Of a DNA stretch of 64,000 nucleotides, positions 43,274-52,294 are shown piece after piece. Numbering within the stretch: the first letter of the stretch is position 1; each line of letters begins with the position of its first letter. This DNA comes from Marixanthomonas spongiae. Its GTDB lineage: Bacteria; Bacteroidota; Bacteroidia; Flavobacteriales; Flavobacteriaceae. Made by a program: the position numbers and the translations under genes. The notes below the pieces were generated by a model. That model saw nothing but the letters and a program-made list of their open reading frames with translations, was not told the origin of the DNA and did no database searches. The stretch covers positions 1 to 64,000 of the forward strand of contig NZ_QEHR01000005.1 of NCBI RefSeq assembly GCF_003095375.1. The letters run 5' to 3'.

Positions 43274-44179
43274 ATGAAAGTATTGATAACAGGAGCAACA
43301 GGATTGATAGGCACCCAATTGACGAAAGAATGCCACAATGCAGGCATTAGCGTAAATTATTTGACCACAAGTAAGAAAAAAATAGAAAACAAGCCCAACT
43401 ACAAAGGATTTTACTGGAATCCGTATAAAGAAGAAATCGATCCCGATGCCTTTACCGATGTGACTACTATTATCAATTTGGTAGGAGCTACCATTTCAAA
43501 ACGGTGGACCAAAAGCTACAAAAAAACCATTATCGAGAGCCGTACCCAAACGGCCAACCTCATATTCAAAACCCTTAAAAACAACAAAACGAGTGTGCGG
43601 CATTTTATTTCGGCCAGTGGGGTGAGTATTTACCCCAACAGTGAGTCCCGTTTGTATACCGAAGAAGACACCGCTGTGGACGACACGTTCTTAGCCGAGG
43701 TGGTTCAAAAATGGGAGGCCTCCGCAGATCAATTTAAAAAACTGGACATGCGGGTGGCCAAAGTACGTACCGGCGTAGTGCTCGCCGAAGAAGAAGGTGC
43801 GTTCCCAAAACTTTTAAAACCTATCGAAAAAGGATTTGGCGCTCCACTGGGCAGTGGAAAACAATGGCTTTCTTGGATCCACATCGATGATATTGCGTGT
43901 GTTTACGTTCATATCATAAAAAACGGCTTAAGGGGTATTTACAATGCGACCGCCCCCAACCCGGTGACCAATGAAAAGATGACCCGTAAAATTGCTTCGT
44001 ATTTAAATAAAGACCTGTGGTTGCCCAATGTCCCTGGGTTTGTACTGCGGTTAATCCTTGGCGAAATGGCTGTATTGGTACTCAAAGGGCAGTTGGTAAG
44101 CTCCAAAAAATTGGAGGAAAGCGGTTTTGAATTTCGGTACGTCAATGTGGCACCGGCGATAAAAAACCTGCTTAAATAA
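43274..44179 (+). CDS. TIGR01777 family NAD(P)-dependent epimerase-like protein
   Basis: A 301-aa Rossmann-fold protein of the YfcH/SulA type. It has the nucleotide motif ITGATGLIGTQL, INLVGATISKRWTKSYKKTIIESR, and FISASGVSIYPNS. The C-terminal DUF1731-like part (LPNVPGFVLRLILGEMAVLVLKGQLVSSKKLEESGF) is the family mark. The substrate is not known for this family. Ends in a terminator shared with yceI. Confidence 0.92.
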   Translation: MKVLITGATGLIGTQLTKECHNAGISVNYLTTSKKKIENKPNYKGFYWNPYKEEIDPDAFTDVTTIINLVGATISKRWTKSYKKTIIESRTQTANLIFKTLKNNKTSVRHFISASGVSIYPNSESRLYTEEDTAVDDTFLAEVVQKWEASADQFKKLDMRVAKVRTGVVLAEEEGAFPKLLKPIEKGFGAPLGSGKQWLSWIHIDDIACVYVHIIKNGLRGIYNATAPNPVTNEKMTRKIASYLNKDLWLPNVPGFVLRLILGEMAVLVLKGQLVSSKKLEESGFEFRYVNVAPAIKNLLK

Positions 44180-44207
44180 AAAAACGGCCCAAGTAGAGCC
44201 GTTTTTT
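44178..44207. terminator. Bidirectional terminator between TIGR01777 and yceI genes
   Basis: AAAAACGGC and GCCGTTTTTT pair around a 9-nt loop, with A and T runs on the two sides so that both convergent genes can stop here. Confidence 0.88.
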
Positions 44208-44229
44208 GATAATGAAATTTTCAGTGGTA

Positions 44230-44895
44230 TTATTTTTTGGCGACCAGCGAAACGGTAAGCTCAATATCGTCGCTTATAAATTTATCACCCAAATTGTCAT
44301 AAACCGATTTTGAACCGTAGTTAACGCCCCATTTGGTGCGGTCTATGGTAAACGGTTTGCTTTCCAAAGTTATTTTGTCAACATCCATGTTTACTGTAGC
44401 CGGAAACTCAATATGGTTGGTTTTGTCCTTAATGGTCAAGTTTCCTTTTACCATACTGTGGTCTCCCATAGCTTCAATGGCAGTTAACTGGAAAGTGGCG
44501 GTTGGGTATTTGTTTACGTTGAAAAAATCGCCTTCTTTTCCTTCAACAGTCCCCATTAAATGCGCTTCTAAGTTTGCTTTTTTCTCGCCTTCCAGGTCTT
44601 CATCATTAATGGTTTTCATATCAATGACAAACTTACCGGCCTCTACTGCATTGCCCTTTACCATAAGGGTGCCTTCGGCGATGTCGATGGTGCCGTGGTG
44701 GCTTCCCGTCGGTTTGGTGCCATGCCATTTAATAGTGGAAGCACCTGCGTCCACCTTATAATCTACGGCTTCGTTGGTAGCTTCGGCCACTGTTTTGGCT
44801 TCAGAGGTTTTTGCTTCATTTTTGGAATCGTTGCACGAAACAGCCCCTATTGCTATAAAGGCTATCAACATGCTGTTGATGATTGTTTTTTTCAT
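44230..44895 (-). CDS. YceI-family lipid-binding lipoprotein
   Basis: A 221-aa lipoprotein (IGAVSC, Cys21) with a low-complexity linker followed by the YceI lipocalin-like barrel (~45-220; YKVDAGASTIKWHGTKPTGSHHGTIDIAEG, FNVNKYPTATFQLTAI, NHIEFPATVNM, FTIDRTKWGVNYGSKSV). YceI proteins bind isoprenoid-type lipids in the periplasm. A -7 box TATTTTTG (44924-44931, minus) lies upstream. Confidence 0.93.
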   Translation of the reverse strand: MKKTIINSMLIAFIAIGAVSCNDSKNEAKTSEAKTVAEATNEAVDYKVDAGASTIKWHGTKPTGSHHGTIDIAEGTLMVKGNAVEAGKFVIDMKTINDEDLEGEKKANLEAHLMGTVEGKEGDFFNVNKYPTATFQLTAIEAMGDHSMVKGNLTIKDKTNHIEFPATVNMDVDKITLESKPFTIDRTKWGVNYGSKSVYDNLGDKFISDDIELTVSLVAKK

Positions 44896-44985
44896 AGTAT
44901 TGATTGTGTTTTTATAGTTTTGGCAAAAATATGCTTTTTAGGTGTTCATATTCTTAAAATACTATTAAAATAAATGTGTTGACAT

Positions 44986-45018
44986 TTTGTCATTTCTTCT
45001 GAAATGGCAGTACTTTTG
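44986..45018 (+). promoter_or_regulatory. grpE-dnaJ promoter
   Basis: TTTTG (44985-44989 area) and TACTTTTG (45011-45018) form a well spaced -33/-7 pair (21 nt). Transcription should start near 45025, which excludes the frame opening at 44987. Confidence 0.65.
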
Positions 45019-45040
45019 CAACTTTCAGAAAAAAACAAAA

Positions 45041-45613
45041 ATGATCTCGTTTATGAGCAAGAAAGATAAAACCCAGAAAGAACAGGTTGTCCAAGAAGAA
45101 GAGGTGGCAACTCAAGAGCAAGAACAGACCAAAGATACTGCCGAAACGGAAAGTAACGGGCAAGATAAGATAGCACAGCTTCAAGAAGAAGTTGAAAAAG
45201 AAAAAGAGCGCTACCTTAGGTTGTTTGCAGAATTTGAAAACTATAAGAGAAGAACCGGCCGCGAACGGGTAGAATTGTTTAAAACCGCCGGGCAAGATGT
45301 CATTACCTCCCTGCTTCCCGTAATGGATGATTTTGACCGTGCTTTGAAAGAAATTGAAAAAACAGAAGACGAAAATCTGTTGAAAGGAGTGCAGCTCATT
45401 CAGAATAAATTAAAGGAGACACTCCGTTCTAAAGGGTTAGAGCCCATAAAAACCGAACAGGGCGACACCTTTGATGCCGAAATACACGATGCGGTAACGC
45501 AAGTGCCTGCTCCGTCGGACGATCTAAAAGGAAAAATAGTAGATGTAATTGAAAAAGGGTACACCTTGGGTGAAAAGATCATCCGGTTCCCAAAAGTTGT
45601 GATAGGCCAATAA
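45041..45613 (+). CDS. grpE: GrpE nucleotide-exchange factor
   Basis: A 190-aa DnaK co-chaperone that swaps ADP for ATP. It has an acidic/polar N-terminal tail, a long coiled coil (~45-85; EEVEKEKERYLRLFAEFENYKRRTGRERVELF), and the C-terminal beta-wing (LRSKGLEPIKTEQGDTFDAEIHDAVTQV, GYTLGEKIIRFPKVVIG). ATG 45053 (MSKKDK) is an equally likely start. The frame also runs upstream to 44987, but the promoter lies within that stretch. It is 3 bases ahead of dnaJ. Confidence 0.96.
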   Translation: MISFMSKKDKTQKEQVVQEEEVATQEQEQTKDTAETESNGQDKIAQLQEEVEKEKERYLRLFAEFENYKRRTGRERVELFKTAGQDVITSLLPVMDDFDRALKEIEKTEDENLLKGVQLIQNKLKETLRSKGLEPIKTEQGDTFDAEIHDAVTQVPAPSDDLKGKIVDVIEKGYTLGEKIIRFPKVVIGQ

Positions 45614-45616
45614 TTT

Positions 45617-46732
45617 ATGAAGGAAGATTATTACGAAATACTCGGAATAGATAAAAACGCCTCGGCGGCAGAAATTAAAAAAGCATACCGCAAGATGGCC
45701 ATTAAGTACCATCCCGATAAAAACCCCGGTGATTCTGAAGCTGAAGAGCTATTCAAAAAATCTGCTGAAGCTTATGAGGTATTGAGCAACCCCGATAAGA
45801 AAGCCCGGTACGACCGTTTTGGCCATCAAGCTTTCGATGGTGCCGGTGGTTTTGGCGGTGGCGGTATGAATATGGACGATATCTTTAGTCAGTTTGGGGA
45901 TATTTTCGGCGGTGCCTTTGGTGGCGGTGGCGGCTTTGGCGGTTTTGGAGGCAGAGGCCGTAGAACCGTAAAAGGGAGCAACCTCCGCATTCGCGTGCAA
46001 CTTACCTTAGAAGAGATAGCCAACGGTGTAGAAAAGAAAATCAAGGTTAAACGTAAAAAAGTTGCAAAAGGCACTACGTACAAAACCTGTTCTACCTGTA
46101 ACGGTACGGGACAAATGACCCGTATTCAAAACACTATATTAGGTCGCATGCAAACGGCAACTACTTGTAACGTATGCGGTGGCAGCGGTCAAATTGTAGA
46201 CGAAAAACCCTCAAACGCCGATGCCCACGGCATGTTGGCCACCGAAGAAACGGTTTCTATAAAAATCCCTGCAGGCGTAGAGGATGGGATGCAACTTAAA
46301 GTTTCAGGAAAAGGGAACGATGCCCCCGGAAACGGAATTGCAGGCGATCTTTTGGTTGCCATAGAGGAAAAAGAGCATCCCACCCTGCAACGCGAGGGTG
46401 ATAACCTACATTACGACCTATATATAAGTTTCCCAGATGCCACTTTGGGGGCTTCAAAAGAAATCGACACCGTTACCGGAAAAGTTAGAATTAAAGTAGA
46501 GGCCGGGGTGCAAAGCGGAAAAATTTTACGCCTGCGCAACAAAGGGATACCAAGCATTAATGGTTATGGTACCGGCGATCTTCTGGTTCATGTTAACGTA
46601 TGGACACCAAAAACGTTGAGCAAAGAACAACGTGCTTTTTTCGAGAAAATGGTTGATGATGAACATTTTACACCGAAACCTGAAAAAGAAGATAAATCGT
46701 TTTTTGAAAAGGTAAAAGATATGTTTTCTTAA
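45617..46732 (+). CDS. dnaJ: DnaJ (Hsp40) with a single zinc centre
   Basis: A 371-aa J-protein: J domain with HPD at residues 32-34, Gly-rich linker (~75-115), substrate-binding C-terminal domains. The zinc region has only two CxxCxGxG motifs (158-165 and 184-191) where the standard has four. These correspond to the inner pair, which makes zinc centre II; the outer pair (centre I) is missing and replaced by [10 protein letters not shown] and a [11 protein letters not shown] loop. No frameshift is seen. It partners grpE and DnaK (not in window). Two terminators follow. Confidence 0.96.
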   Translation: MKEDYYEILGIDKNASAAEIKKAYRKMAIKYHPDKNPGDSEAEELFKKSAEAYEVLSNPDKKARYDRFGHQAFDGAGGFGGGGMNMDDIFSQFGDIFGGAFGGGGGFGGFGGRGRRTVKGSNLRIRVQLTLEEIANGVEKKIKVKRKKVAKGTTYKTCSTCNGTGQMTRIQNTILGRMQTATTCNVCGGSGQIVDEKPSNADAHGMLATEETVSIKIPAGVEDGMQLKVSGKGNDAPGNGIAGDLLVAIEEKEHPTLQREGDNLHYDLYISFPDATLGASKEIDTVTGKVRIKVEAGVQSGKILRLRNKGIPSINGYGTGDLLVHVNVWTPKTLSKEQRAFFEKMVDDEHFTPKPEKEDKSFFEKVKDMFS

Positions 46733-46769
46733 ATAAACGTTAATTAAATAATTTTTACTTATATTTGAT

Positions 46770-46798
46770 TTATCGCTACGCTTTGTAGCGATAATTTT
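46770..46798 (+). terminator. First hairpin/terminator after dnaJ
   Basis: A perfect 10-bp stem TTATCGCTAC/GTAGCGATAA with a 5-nt loop is followed by a T-rich run. TATATTTG, a full -7 match, lies just before it (46760-46767). The rest of 46733-47035 has a second terminator and AT-rich sequence, with no gene. Confidence 0.7.
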
Positions 46799-46820
46799 TC
46801 TTTTTCATAGCAATTTTTTT

Positions 46821-46860
46821 CCCACCCTTTATGTTAATAGAGGGTGGGTTTTGTTTTTTT
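46821..46860 (+). terminator. Second terminator after dnaJ
   Basis: CCCACCCT (46821-46828) pairs with AGGGTGGG (46841-46848) and is followed by TTTTGTTTTTTT. Confidence 0.88.
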
Positions 46861-47035
46861 GAATATTCCTATAAACTACACAATAGCTGTATAGCTTACG
46901 ATATACTTTTTTTCAGAAATACTCGAAAAACCGTAACGTTAAAGAATTTCTTGGCACTAATAAATTAAAAATTGGTAAAATGATATTTGTCTTCAAAGGC
47001 ATTTCAATACTTTTACCGAATCGATTATAAACTAT

Positions 47036-47962
47036 ATGGAAAAACTTTTAGTGGCCCACAATGTTTCCAAATCATTTGGCAAGCACACCGCAATAAACAA
47101 TATTTCGGTCGAGGTTCCCAAAGGCAGTGTTTTTGGGCTTTTGGGGCCAAACGGAGCAGGAAAAACAACATTTATCCGCGTGATCAACCAAATCACCATG
47201 CCCGATACGGGTACGGTGATCTTAGATGGTGAACCTTTGCAGCCCCATCACATACAATATATTGGCTATCTGCCCGAAGAACGGGGCCTGTACAAGTCCA
47301 TGAAAGTAGGGGAGCAGGCATTGTATTTGGCACAATTGAAAGGCTTGAGCAAAACCGAAGCAAAAGAACGCTTAAAATATTGGTTTAACCGTTTGGAAAT
47401 AGGCGATTGGTGGAACAAAAAAATTCAAGAACTCTCCAAAGGTATGGCACAAAAAATCCAGTTTGTGGTCACCGTGCTACACCAGCCAAAATTGTTGATC
47501 TTCGATGAGCCTTTTAGTGGGTTCGATCCCATCAATGCCAATTTAATTAAGGACGAAATATTAAAACTGCGCGACGATGGTGCCACCATTATTTTTTCGA
47601 CCCACCGTATGGAATCGGTCGAGGAAATGTGCGACCATATTGCCCTTATCAACAAAGGGAACAAAATATTGGACGGTAAATTGATAGACATTAAGCGGAA
47701 ATACAAATCGAACACCTACGAAGTGGGCATACAAACAGCATATCCCGATGTGGTCACGGCCGATTTAAAACAAAAATTCAAGCTCTTCCCGGCTACCTTT
47801 AAAAGCATCAACAACGAACTGCAGTATAAAATACAGATTCCGGAAACCCATACGGCCAACGATTTGATAACCTATTTAATAGGTAAGGGTGAACTTACCC
47901 ACTTTGTGGAGGTCATCCCTACAGCCAACGATATATTTATAGAAACGGTACGCAACAACTAA
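47036..47962 (+). CDS. ABC transporter ATP-binding protein (NatA-like)
   Basis: A 308-aa ATPase: Walker A GPNGAGKTTF, Q-loop, signature LSKGMAQKIQF, Walker B LLIFDEPFSGFDP, and the His-switch STHRM. A C-terminal ~80-residue extension (~225-305) is typical of NatA/DUF4162-type ATPases. It powers the ABC-2 permease 12 bases downstream. The substrate may be Na+ or a lipophilic compound; not shown. Confidence 0.93.
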   Translation: MEKLLVAHNVSKSFGKHTAINNISVEVPKGSVFGLLGPNGAGKTTFIRVINQITMPDTGTVILDGEPLQPHHIQYIGYLPEERGLYKSMKVGEQALYLAQLKGLSKTEAKERLKYWFNRLEIGDWWNKKIQELSKGMAQKIQFVVTVLHQPKLLIFDEPFSGFDPINANLIKDEILKLRDDGATIIFSTHRMESVEEMCDHIALINKGNKILDGKLIDIKRKYKSNTYEVGIQTAYPDVVTADLKQKFKLFPATFKSINNELQYKIQIPETHTANDLITYLIGKGELTHFVEVIPTANDIFIETVRNN

Positions 47963-47974
47963 TTATAAAGAACC

Positions 47975-49282
47975 ATGAACCACCTTCCGCTCATACTCAA
48001 AAGGGAATATTTAAATAAAATACGCAACAAGTCGTTTATTATCATGACGTTTTTAAGCCCGTTGTTGCTGGTCGGTATTTTTACCTTGGTCGCTTATCTT
48101 TCAAACATCAATAACGATAGTGTGCGCACCATTACCATTCTTGATGAAAGCCGATTGTTTGTCGATCAATTTGAAGATACCGGCTCCATACATTACAAAC
48201 CGTTGAACGATATCACGTTGGCCGAGGCAAAGAAACTTTCCGAAGAATCTGAATATTATGGTTTTTTGTATATCCCCAAAACACAGACCATCGATGAGCT
48301 GGCCAATAAAATCACTTTTTATTCTGAAGACTCTCCATCCTTGACCATTATGGGCGATATTCAAGATGCCATAGAAGAAAAAGTAAACACCGAAAAACTG
48401 CAGGAAGCAGGGATCGACCCTAAAAAAATAGACCAATTGCGCATTAATATAAACACCAACCTGGAAACCTATGCCGGGGAAGAAACCTCCAAGCTGGGAT
48501 CGGGCCTTAAATTGATTTTTGGTGGCGCAGCGGGCTATTTATTGTTTATGTTTATCATCATCTACGGAAATATGATTATGCGCAGTGTAATCGAAGAGAA
48601 AACCAGCCGCATTATCGAAGTGATCATTTCTTCGGTAAAACCCATAAAACTACTGCTGGGCAAGATTTTTGGAACCACATTGGCTGGAATCACCCAGTTT
48701 GTGGCGTGGCTAATTTTAATAGGGGTATTCGGCCTTGTGGTTACTTCGGTATTGGGCATAGACCCTTCTACCGTGCAAACGCCACAACAGCAAATGATGG
48801 AGGCCAATGGCAGTGGGGTTGAACAAATAGCGGCAGAAGTAATTCGTGAAGTAACCTCGCTACCGATAACCAATTTGATTATTATGTTCATCCTGTTTTT
48901 CATTGGCGGTTATTTGTTATATGCCTCTTTATATGCAGCTGTTGGTGCGGCGGTTGACAGCGAAACCGATACGCAGCAATTTATGATGCCCATCCTTTTA
49001 CCGTTGATCTTGGCGGTTTATGTAGGGTTCTTTACCGTTATTGACAATCCGCACGGTACGGTTTCGCAAGTGTTTTCATTTATCCCGTTCACCTCGCCCG
49101 TGGTGATGTTAATGCGCATTCCATTTGGGGTGCCAATTTGGCAACAAATTGTTTCGGTAATTATTTTATTTGCTACTTTTATGGGGATGGTTTGGTTTGC
49201 GGCAAAAATATACCGGGTTGGTATTTTAATGTACGGAAAGAAACCGAGCTACAAAGAATTAGTGAAGTGGCTTAAATACTAA
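47975..49282 (+). CDS. ABC-2 type permease (NatB-like)
   Basis: A 435-aa inner-membrane protein: one N-terminal helix (~20-42), a large extracytoplasmic domain (~45-175), then five helices with the ABC-2 mark MIMRSVIEEKTSRIIEVIISSVKPIKLLLGKIFG after helix 2. With the ATPase it forms an exporter. The genes downstream (MscS, beta-barrel, sigma54 regulator) follow with 2-6 base gaps, so this looks like one long operon. Confidence 0.92.
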   Translation: MNHLPLILKREYLNKIRNKSFIIMTFLSPLLLVGIFTLVAYLSNINNDSVRTITILDESRLFVDQFEDTGSIHYKPLNDITLAEAKKLSEESEYYGFLYIPKTQTIDELANKITFYSEDSPSLTIMGDIQDAIEEKVNTEKLQEAGIDPKKIDQLRININTNLETYAGEETSKLGSGLKLIFGGAAGYLLFMFIIIYGNMIMRSVIEEKTSRIIEVIISSVKPIKLLLGKIFGTTLAGITQFVAWLILIGVFGLVVTSVLGIDPSTVQTPQQQMMEANGSGVEQIAAEVIREVTSLPITNLIIMFILFFIGGYLLYASLYAAVGAAVDSETDTQQFMMPILLPLILAVYVGFFTVIDNPHGTVSQVFSFIPFTSPVVMLMRIPFGVPIWQQIVSVIILFATFMGMVWFAAKIYRVGILMYGKKPSYKELVKWLKY

Positions 49283-49284
49283 CA

Positions 49285-50181
49285 ATGGTTCAAAAGGAGG
49301 ACGTTTCAGAAAAAATTGAAGAGGTTGTAAAAGAAGATATCTGGGGCGCTATCCAGGAATTTCTCCAAATGGGAATTCATTTTGGCGAAGGTGATAAGCG
49401 GGTGAGCATAACCATTGGCTTGTTGCTCTTGCTAATAGCTTCCATATTTGTTGCAAGCCTTATATTAAAATGGATACGCAAAATCTACACCCGTAAAATG
49501 GTCGAGGGTGATAAACGGAAGTTTATCAGTGTGTTCAAGTTTATAAAATACGTTACTTACATTGTTGTTTTTATTTCGGTTCTAAGTGTTGCCGGGTTTA
49601 ATATTACCCCGCTTTTGGCAGCATCGGCAGCTTTGTTGGTTGGTTTTGGCCTGGCGCTCCAAGACCTTTTTAAAGATGTGATTGGCGGTATTTTTATCAT
49701 TCTTGATAAATCGTTATTGGTGGGCGATATCATTGAACTCGAAGGCAAAGTTGGCCGGGTTACCGATATTAAGCTGCGCACCACCCGCGCCATTACCAGG
49801 GACGATAAGATTATCATTATACCCAACAGTAAATTTATTACCGATACATTGTACAACTATACCCAAAACCACCGTACAACAAGGGAGTATGTTAAGGTTG
49901 GGGTGGCTTATGGCAGCGATACCAATTTGGTGCGCGACCTGCTTTTGCAAAGTGCGGCAAAACAAAAAGGAGTGTTAAAAAGTCCTAAACCTTTCGTATT
50001 ATTTGAGGATTTTGGTGATTCAGCACTTATATTTAGTGTTTACTTTTATATTGGCGACAGTTTTGTCGATCCCCGTATTAAAAGTGAAATGCGTTTTCGC
50101 ATAGAACAATTGTTCAGGGAAAACCAAATCAACATCCCGTTCCCGCAACGCGATGTGCATTTGTTTCAAACTAAAAAATAA
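49285..50181 (+). CDS. Small-conductance mechanosensitive channel (MscS)
   Basis: A 298-aa MscS protein: three membrane helices (~45-65, 88-108 and the pore helix ~110-140 with LLAASAALLVGFGLALQDLFKDVIGGIFI), the beta domain (GDIIELEGKVGRVTDIKLRTT) and the C-terminal vestibule (~200-290). It opens under membrane tension to release solutes. The Gly/Ala-rich pore pattern is intact. Confidence 0.93.
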   Translation: MVQKEDVSEKIEEVVKEDIWGAIQEFLQMGIHFGEGDKRVSITIGLLLLLIASIFVASLILKWIRKIYTRKMVEGDKRKFISVFKFIKYVTYIVVFISVLSVAGFNITPLLAASAALLVGFGLALQDLFKDVIGGIFIILDKSLLVGDIIELEGKVGRVTDIKLRTTRAITRDDKIIIIPNSKFITDTLYNYTQNHRTTREYVKVGVAYGSDTNLVRDLLLQSAAKQKGVLKSPKPFVLFEDFGDSALIFSVYFYIGDSFVDPRIKSEMRFRIEQLFRENQINIPFPQRDVHLFQTKK

Positions 50182-50187
50182 AATAAC

Positions 50188-51120
50188 TTGAAAAAGAGAA
50201 AGAACCCACTTTTAAAAAACATTTTCACCCTTTTTTTTATTCTAATTTGCAGTACCGCTTTTGCACAGACCACCGATCTTGCCAGAGTTGAATATTTGCA
50301 CATTCCCTTTTCAAAATCTGATAATTCCATACAACGATATCGAGCCCTTGCTCAAATTCCCATTCCTGTCGATGAAGATAAAAACGGCATTTTTGTCGTT
50401 GGGCTGGAATACCGCTATGTGGACTATTCCTTAAAAGATGAAGAAGACATCGCTGCTTTTGGTGAACACATGGTCAACTCCTCCCAACGTATGTACAGTT
50501 ACTTAGGCTACACTTGGAAACCCAATGACACATGGCGTTTTGGTGCCAAAGCAGGAGCGCGGATCAATTCTACTTTAGAAGGGAAAATAGGTGGCGATGA
50601 TATTGTTTATGAGTTTGGCATTTACTCCATTTTGGATAAAAAAGATGATACCACCGTCGCCAAACCCTACCGTCTTATTTTAGGCCTTACCTATTCCACA
50701 ACACCGGGCCGTAATTATCCGTTACCCCTTATTAATTATTTTAAAGAGTTCCATCCCAATTGGACCTTTACCTTGGGGGTGCCTAAGACCAATGTACGCC
50801 ACTATTTAAACGACAGCCATAAAGACGCCATACAGGCTTTTGCCACCTTGGACAATATCTTCGCCAACCTGCAAACCAATTTTGTCCCGATGTCACCACA
50901 AAACCCCAACGGAAAACAGGTGGAAAACATAGAACACACCATCGGGCTTTTGGGATTAGGCTACGAGCATTTTTTTACCGAACATTTCCTTTTTTATGGT
51001 TATGCTGCTCACTCGGTCTATAATAACTTTAGGCTGGAAAACAACGATGGCGATAAAATTTATGAAATAAACACCACCAACACCCCCTATTTTAGAGCTG
51101 GACTAAAATTTAAATACTAA
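50188..51120 (+). CDS. DUF6268-like outer-membrane beta-barrel protein
   Basis: A 310-aa secreted protein from TTG at 50188 (signal peptide ends STAFAQ). It alternates strands typical of a barrel: GIFVVGLEYRYVDY, MYSYLGYTWKPNDTWRFGAKAGARI, YRLILGLTYSTTPGRNYPL, and a last strand PYFRAGLKFKY. The layout matches DUF6268. It sits between the channel and the regulator and may be the outer-membrane part of the same system; this is inferred. Confidence 0.8.
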   Translation: MKKRKNPLLKNIFTLFFILICSTAFAQTTDLARVEYLHIPFSKSDNSIQRYRALAQIPIPVDEDKNGIFVVGLEYRYVDYSLKDEEDIAAFGEHMVNSSQRMYSYLGYTWKPNDTWRFGAKAGARINSTLEGKIGGDDIVYEFGIYSILDKKDDTTVAKPYRLILGLTYSTTPGRNYPLPLINYFKEFHPNWTFTLGVPKTNVRHYLNDSHKDAIQAFATLDNIFANLQTNFVPMSPQNPNGKQVENIEHTIGLLGLGYEHFFTEHFLFYGYAAHSVYNNFRLENNDGDKIYEINTTNTPYFRAGLKFKY

Positions 51121-51123
51121 GCT

Positions 51124-52287
51124 ATGCCAAAGATTTTAATTATTGAAGATGAAGCGTCCATTCGCCGCGTCTTAGTGAAAATCCTTACCGAAGAAAACGA
51201 TACCTACGATGTTACCGAAGCCGAAGACGGTCTGGAAGGCACCGAACTCATTAAAGATAAAGACTTCGATCTCGTACTCTGCGACATTAAAATGCCAAAA
51301 ATGGACGGGGTAGAAGTGCTGGAATCCATTAAAAAAATAAAACCCGAAACGCCTATCGTCATGATTTCGGGCCACGGCGATATCGAAACCGCTGTAAATA
51401 CGATGCGTATGGGTGCGTTTGATTATATTTCGAAACCACCAGATTTAAACCGCTTGTTGAATACCGTTCGCATTGCCTTGGACCGAAAAGAACTGGTAGT
51501 GGAAAATACCCGTTTAAAGAAAAAAGTGAGTAAGAATTACCAAATGATCGGGGAGTCTGACGAAATTGTGCACATAAAAGAAATGATCGAAAAAGTGGCC
51601 CCAACCGAAGCTAGGGTGCTCATTACCGGCCCCAATGGTACTGGAAAAGAATTGGTCGCTCATTGGTTGCATCAAAAAAGCGATCGCAACAAAGGCCCCA
51701 TGATCGAGGTAAACTGCGCCGCCATACCCAGCGAATTGATAGAAAGTGAACTTTTTGGCCACGTAAAGGGCGCCTTTACCAATGCCAATAAAGATCGTGC
51801 CGGTAAGTTTGAAGCGGCCAATAAAGGTACTATTTTCTTAGATGAGGTAGGCGACATGAGCCTTTCTGCCCAAGCAAAAGTACTGCGGGCCTTACAAGAA
51901 AATAAAGTACAGCGCGTAGGGAGCGATAAAGACATAAAAGTGAATGTACGCGTTATTGCCGCTACCAATAAAGACCTGAAAAAAGAGATTGAAGAAGGTA
52001 ACTTCCGGGAAGACCTCTACCACAGGTTGGCAGTAATATTGATTAAAGTACCGCCATTAAACGAACGCCGGGATGATATTCCGTTATTGGTGGATTATTT
52101 CAGCAAGAAAATAGCCGATGAACACGGAACGGCCCACAAAAAATTCTCAGAAAAAGCCCTTAAAAAATTAAAAGAATACGACTGGACTGGAAACATACGG
52201 GAGCTTCGCAATGTGGTAGAACGATTGATTATCTTGGGCGGAAAAGAGGTAAGCGAAAAAGACGTAAAACTATTTGCAACCAAATGA
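51124..52287 (+). CDS. Sigma54-dependent response regulator without DNA-binding domain
   Basis: A 387-aa NtrC-type protein. The receiver domain has the phospho-acceptor Asp54 (LCDIKMPKMDG). The AAA+ domain (~140-375) has Walker A GPNGTGKE at 169-176 and the sigma54-contact loop GAFTNA (216-221) in place of the usual GAFTGA. The protein ends at the C-domain helix (ERLIILGGKEVSEKDVKLF) and has no Fis-type HTH. It would have to act from solution or via a partner, as FlgR-like proteins do. No histidine kinase lies next to it. Confidence 0.92.
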   Translation: MPKILIIEDEASIRRVLVKILTEENDTYDVTEAEDGLEGTELIKDKDFDLVLCDIKMPKMDGVEVLESIKKIKPETPIVMISGHGDIETAVNTMRMGAFDYISKPPDLNRLLNTVRIALDRKELVVENTRLKKKVSKNYQMIGESDEIVHIKEMIEKVAPTEARVLITGPNGTGKELVAHWLHQKSDRNKGPMIEVNCAAIPSELIESELFGHVKGAFTNANKDRAGKFEAANKGTIFLDEVGDMSLSAQAKVLRALQENKVQRVGSDKDIKVNVRVIAATNKDLKKEIEEGNFREDLYHRLAVILIKVPPLNERRDDIPLLVDYFSKKIADEHGTAHKKFSEKALKKLKEYDWTGNIRELRNVVERLIILGGKEVSEKDVKLFATK

Positions 52288-52294
52288 ATATTGT

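Noticed and set aside
45617-46732. dnaJ as a pseudogene because two zinc motifs are missing
   Set aside because: The frame is intact, the inner motif pair is complete and all other domains are normal, so this looks like a lineage form.
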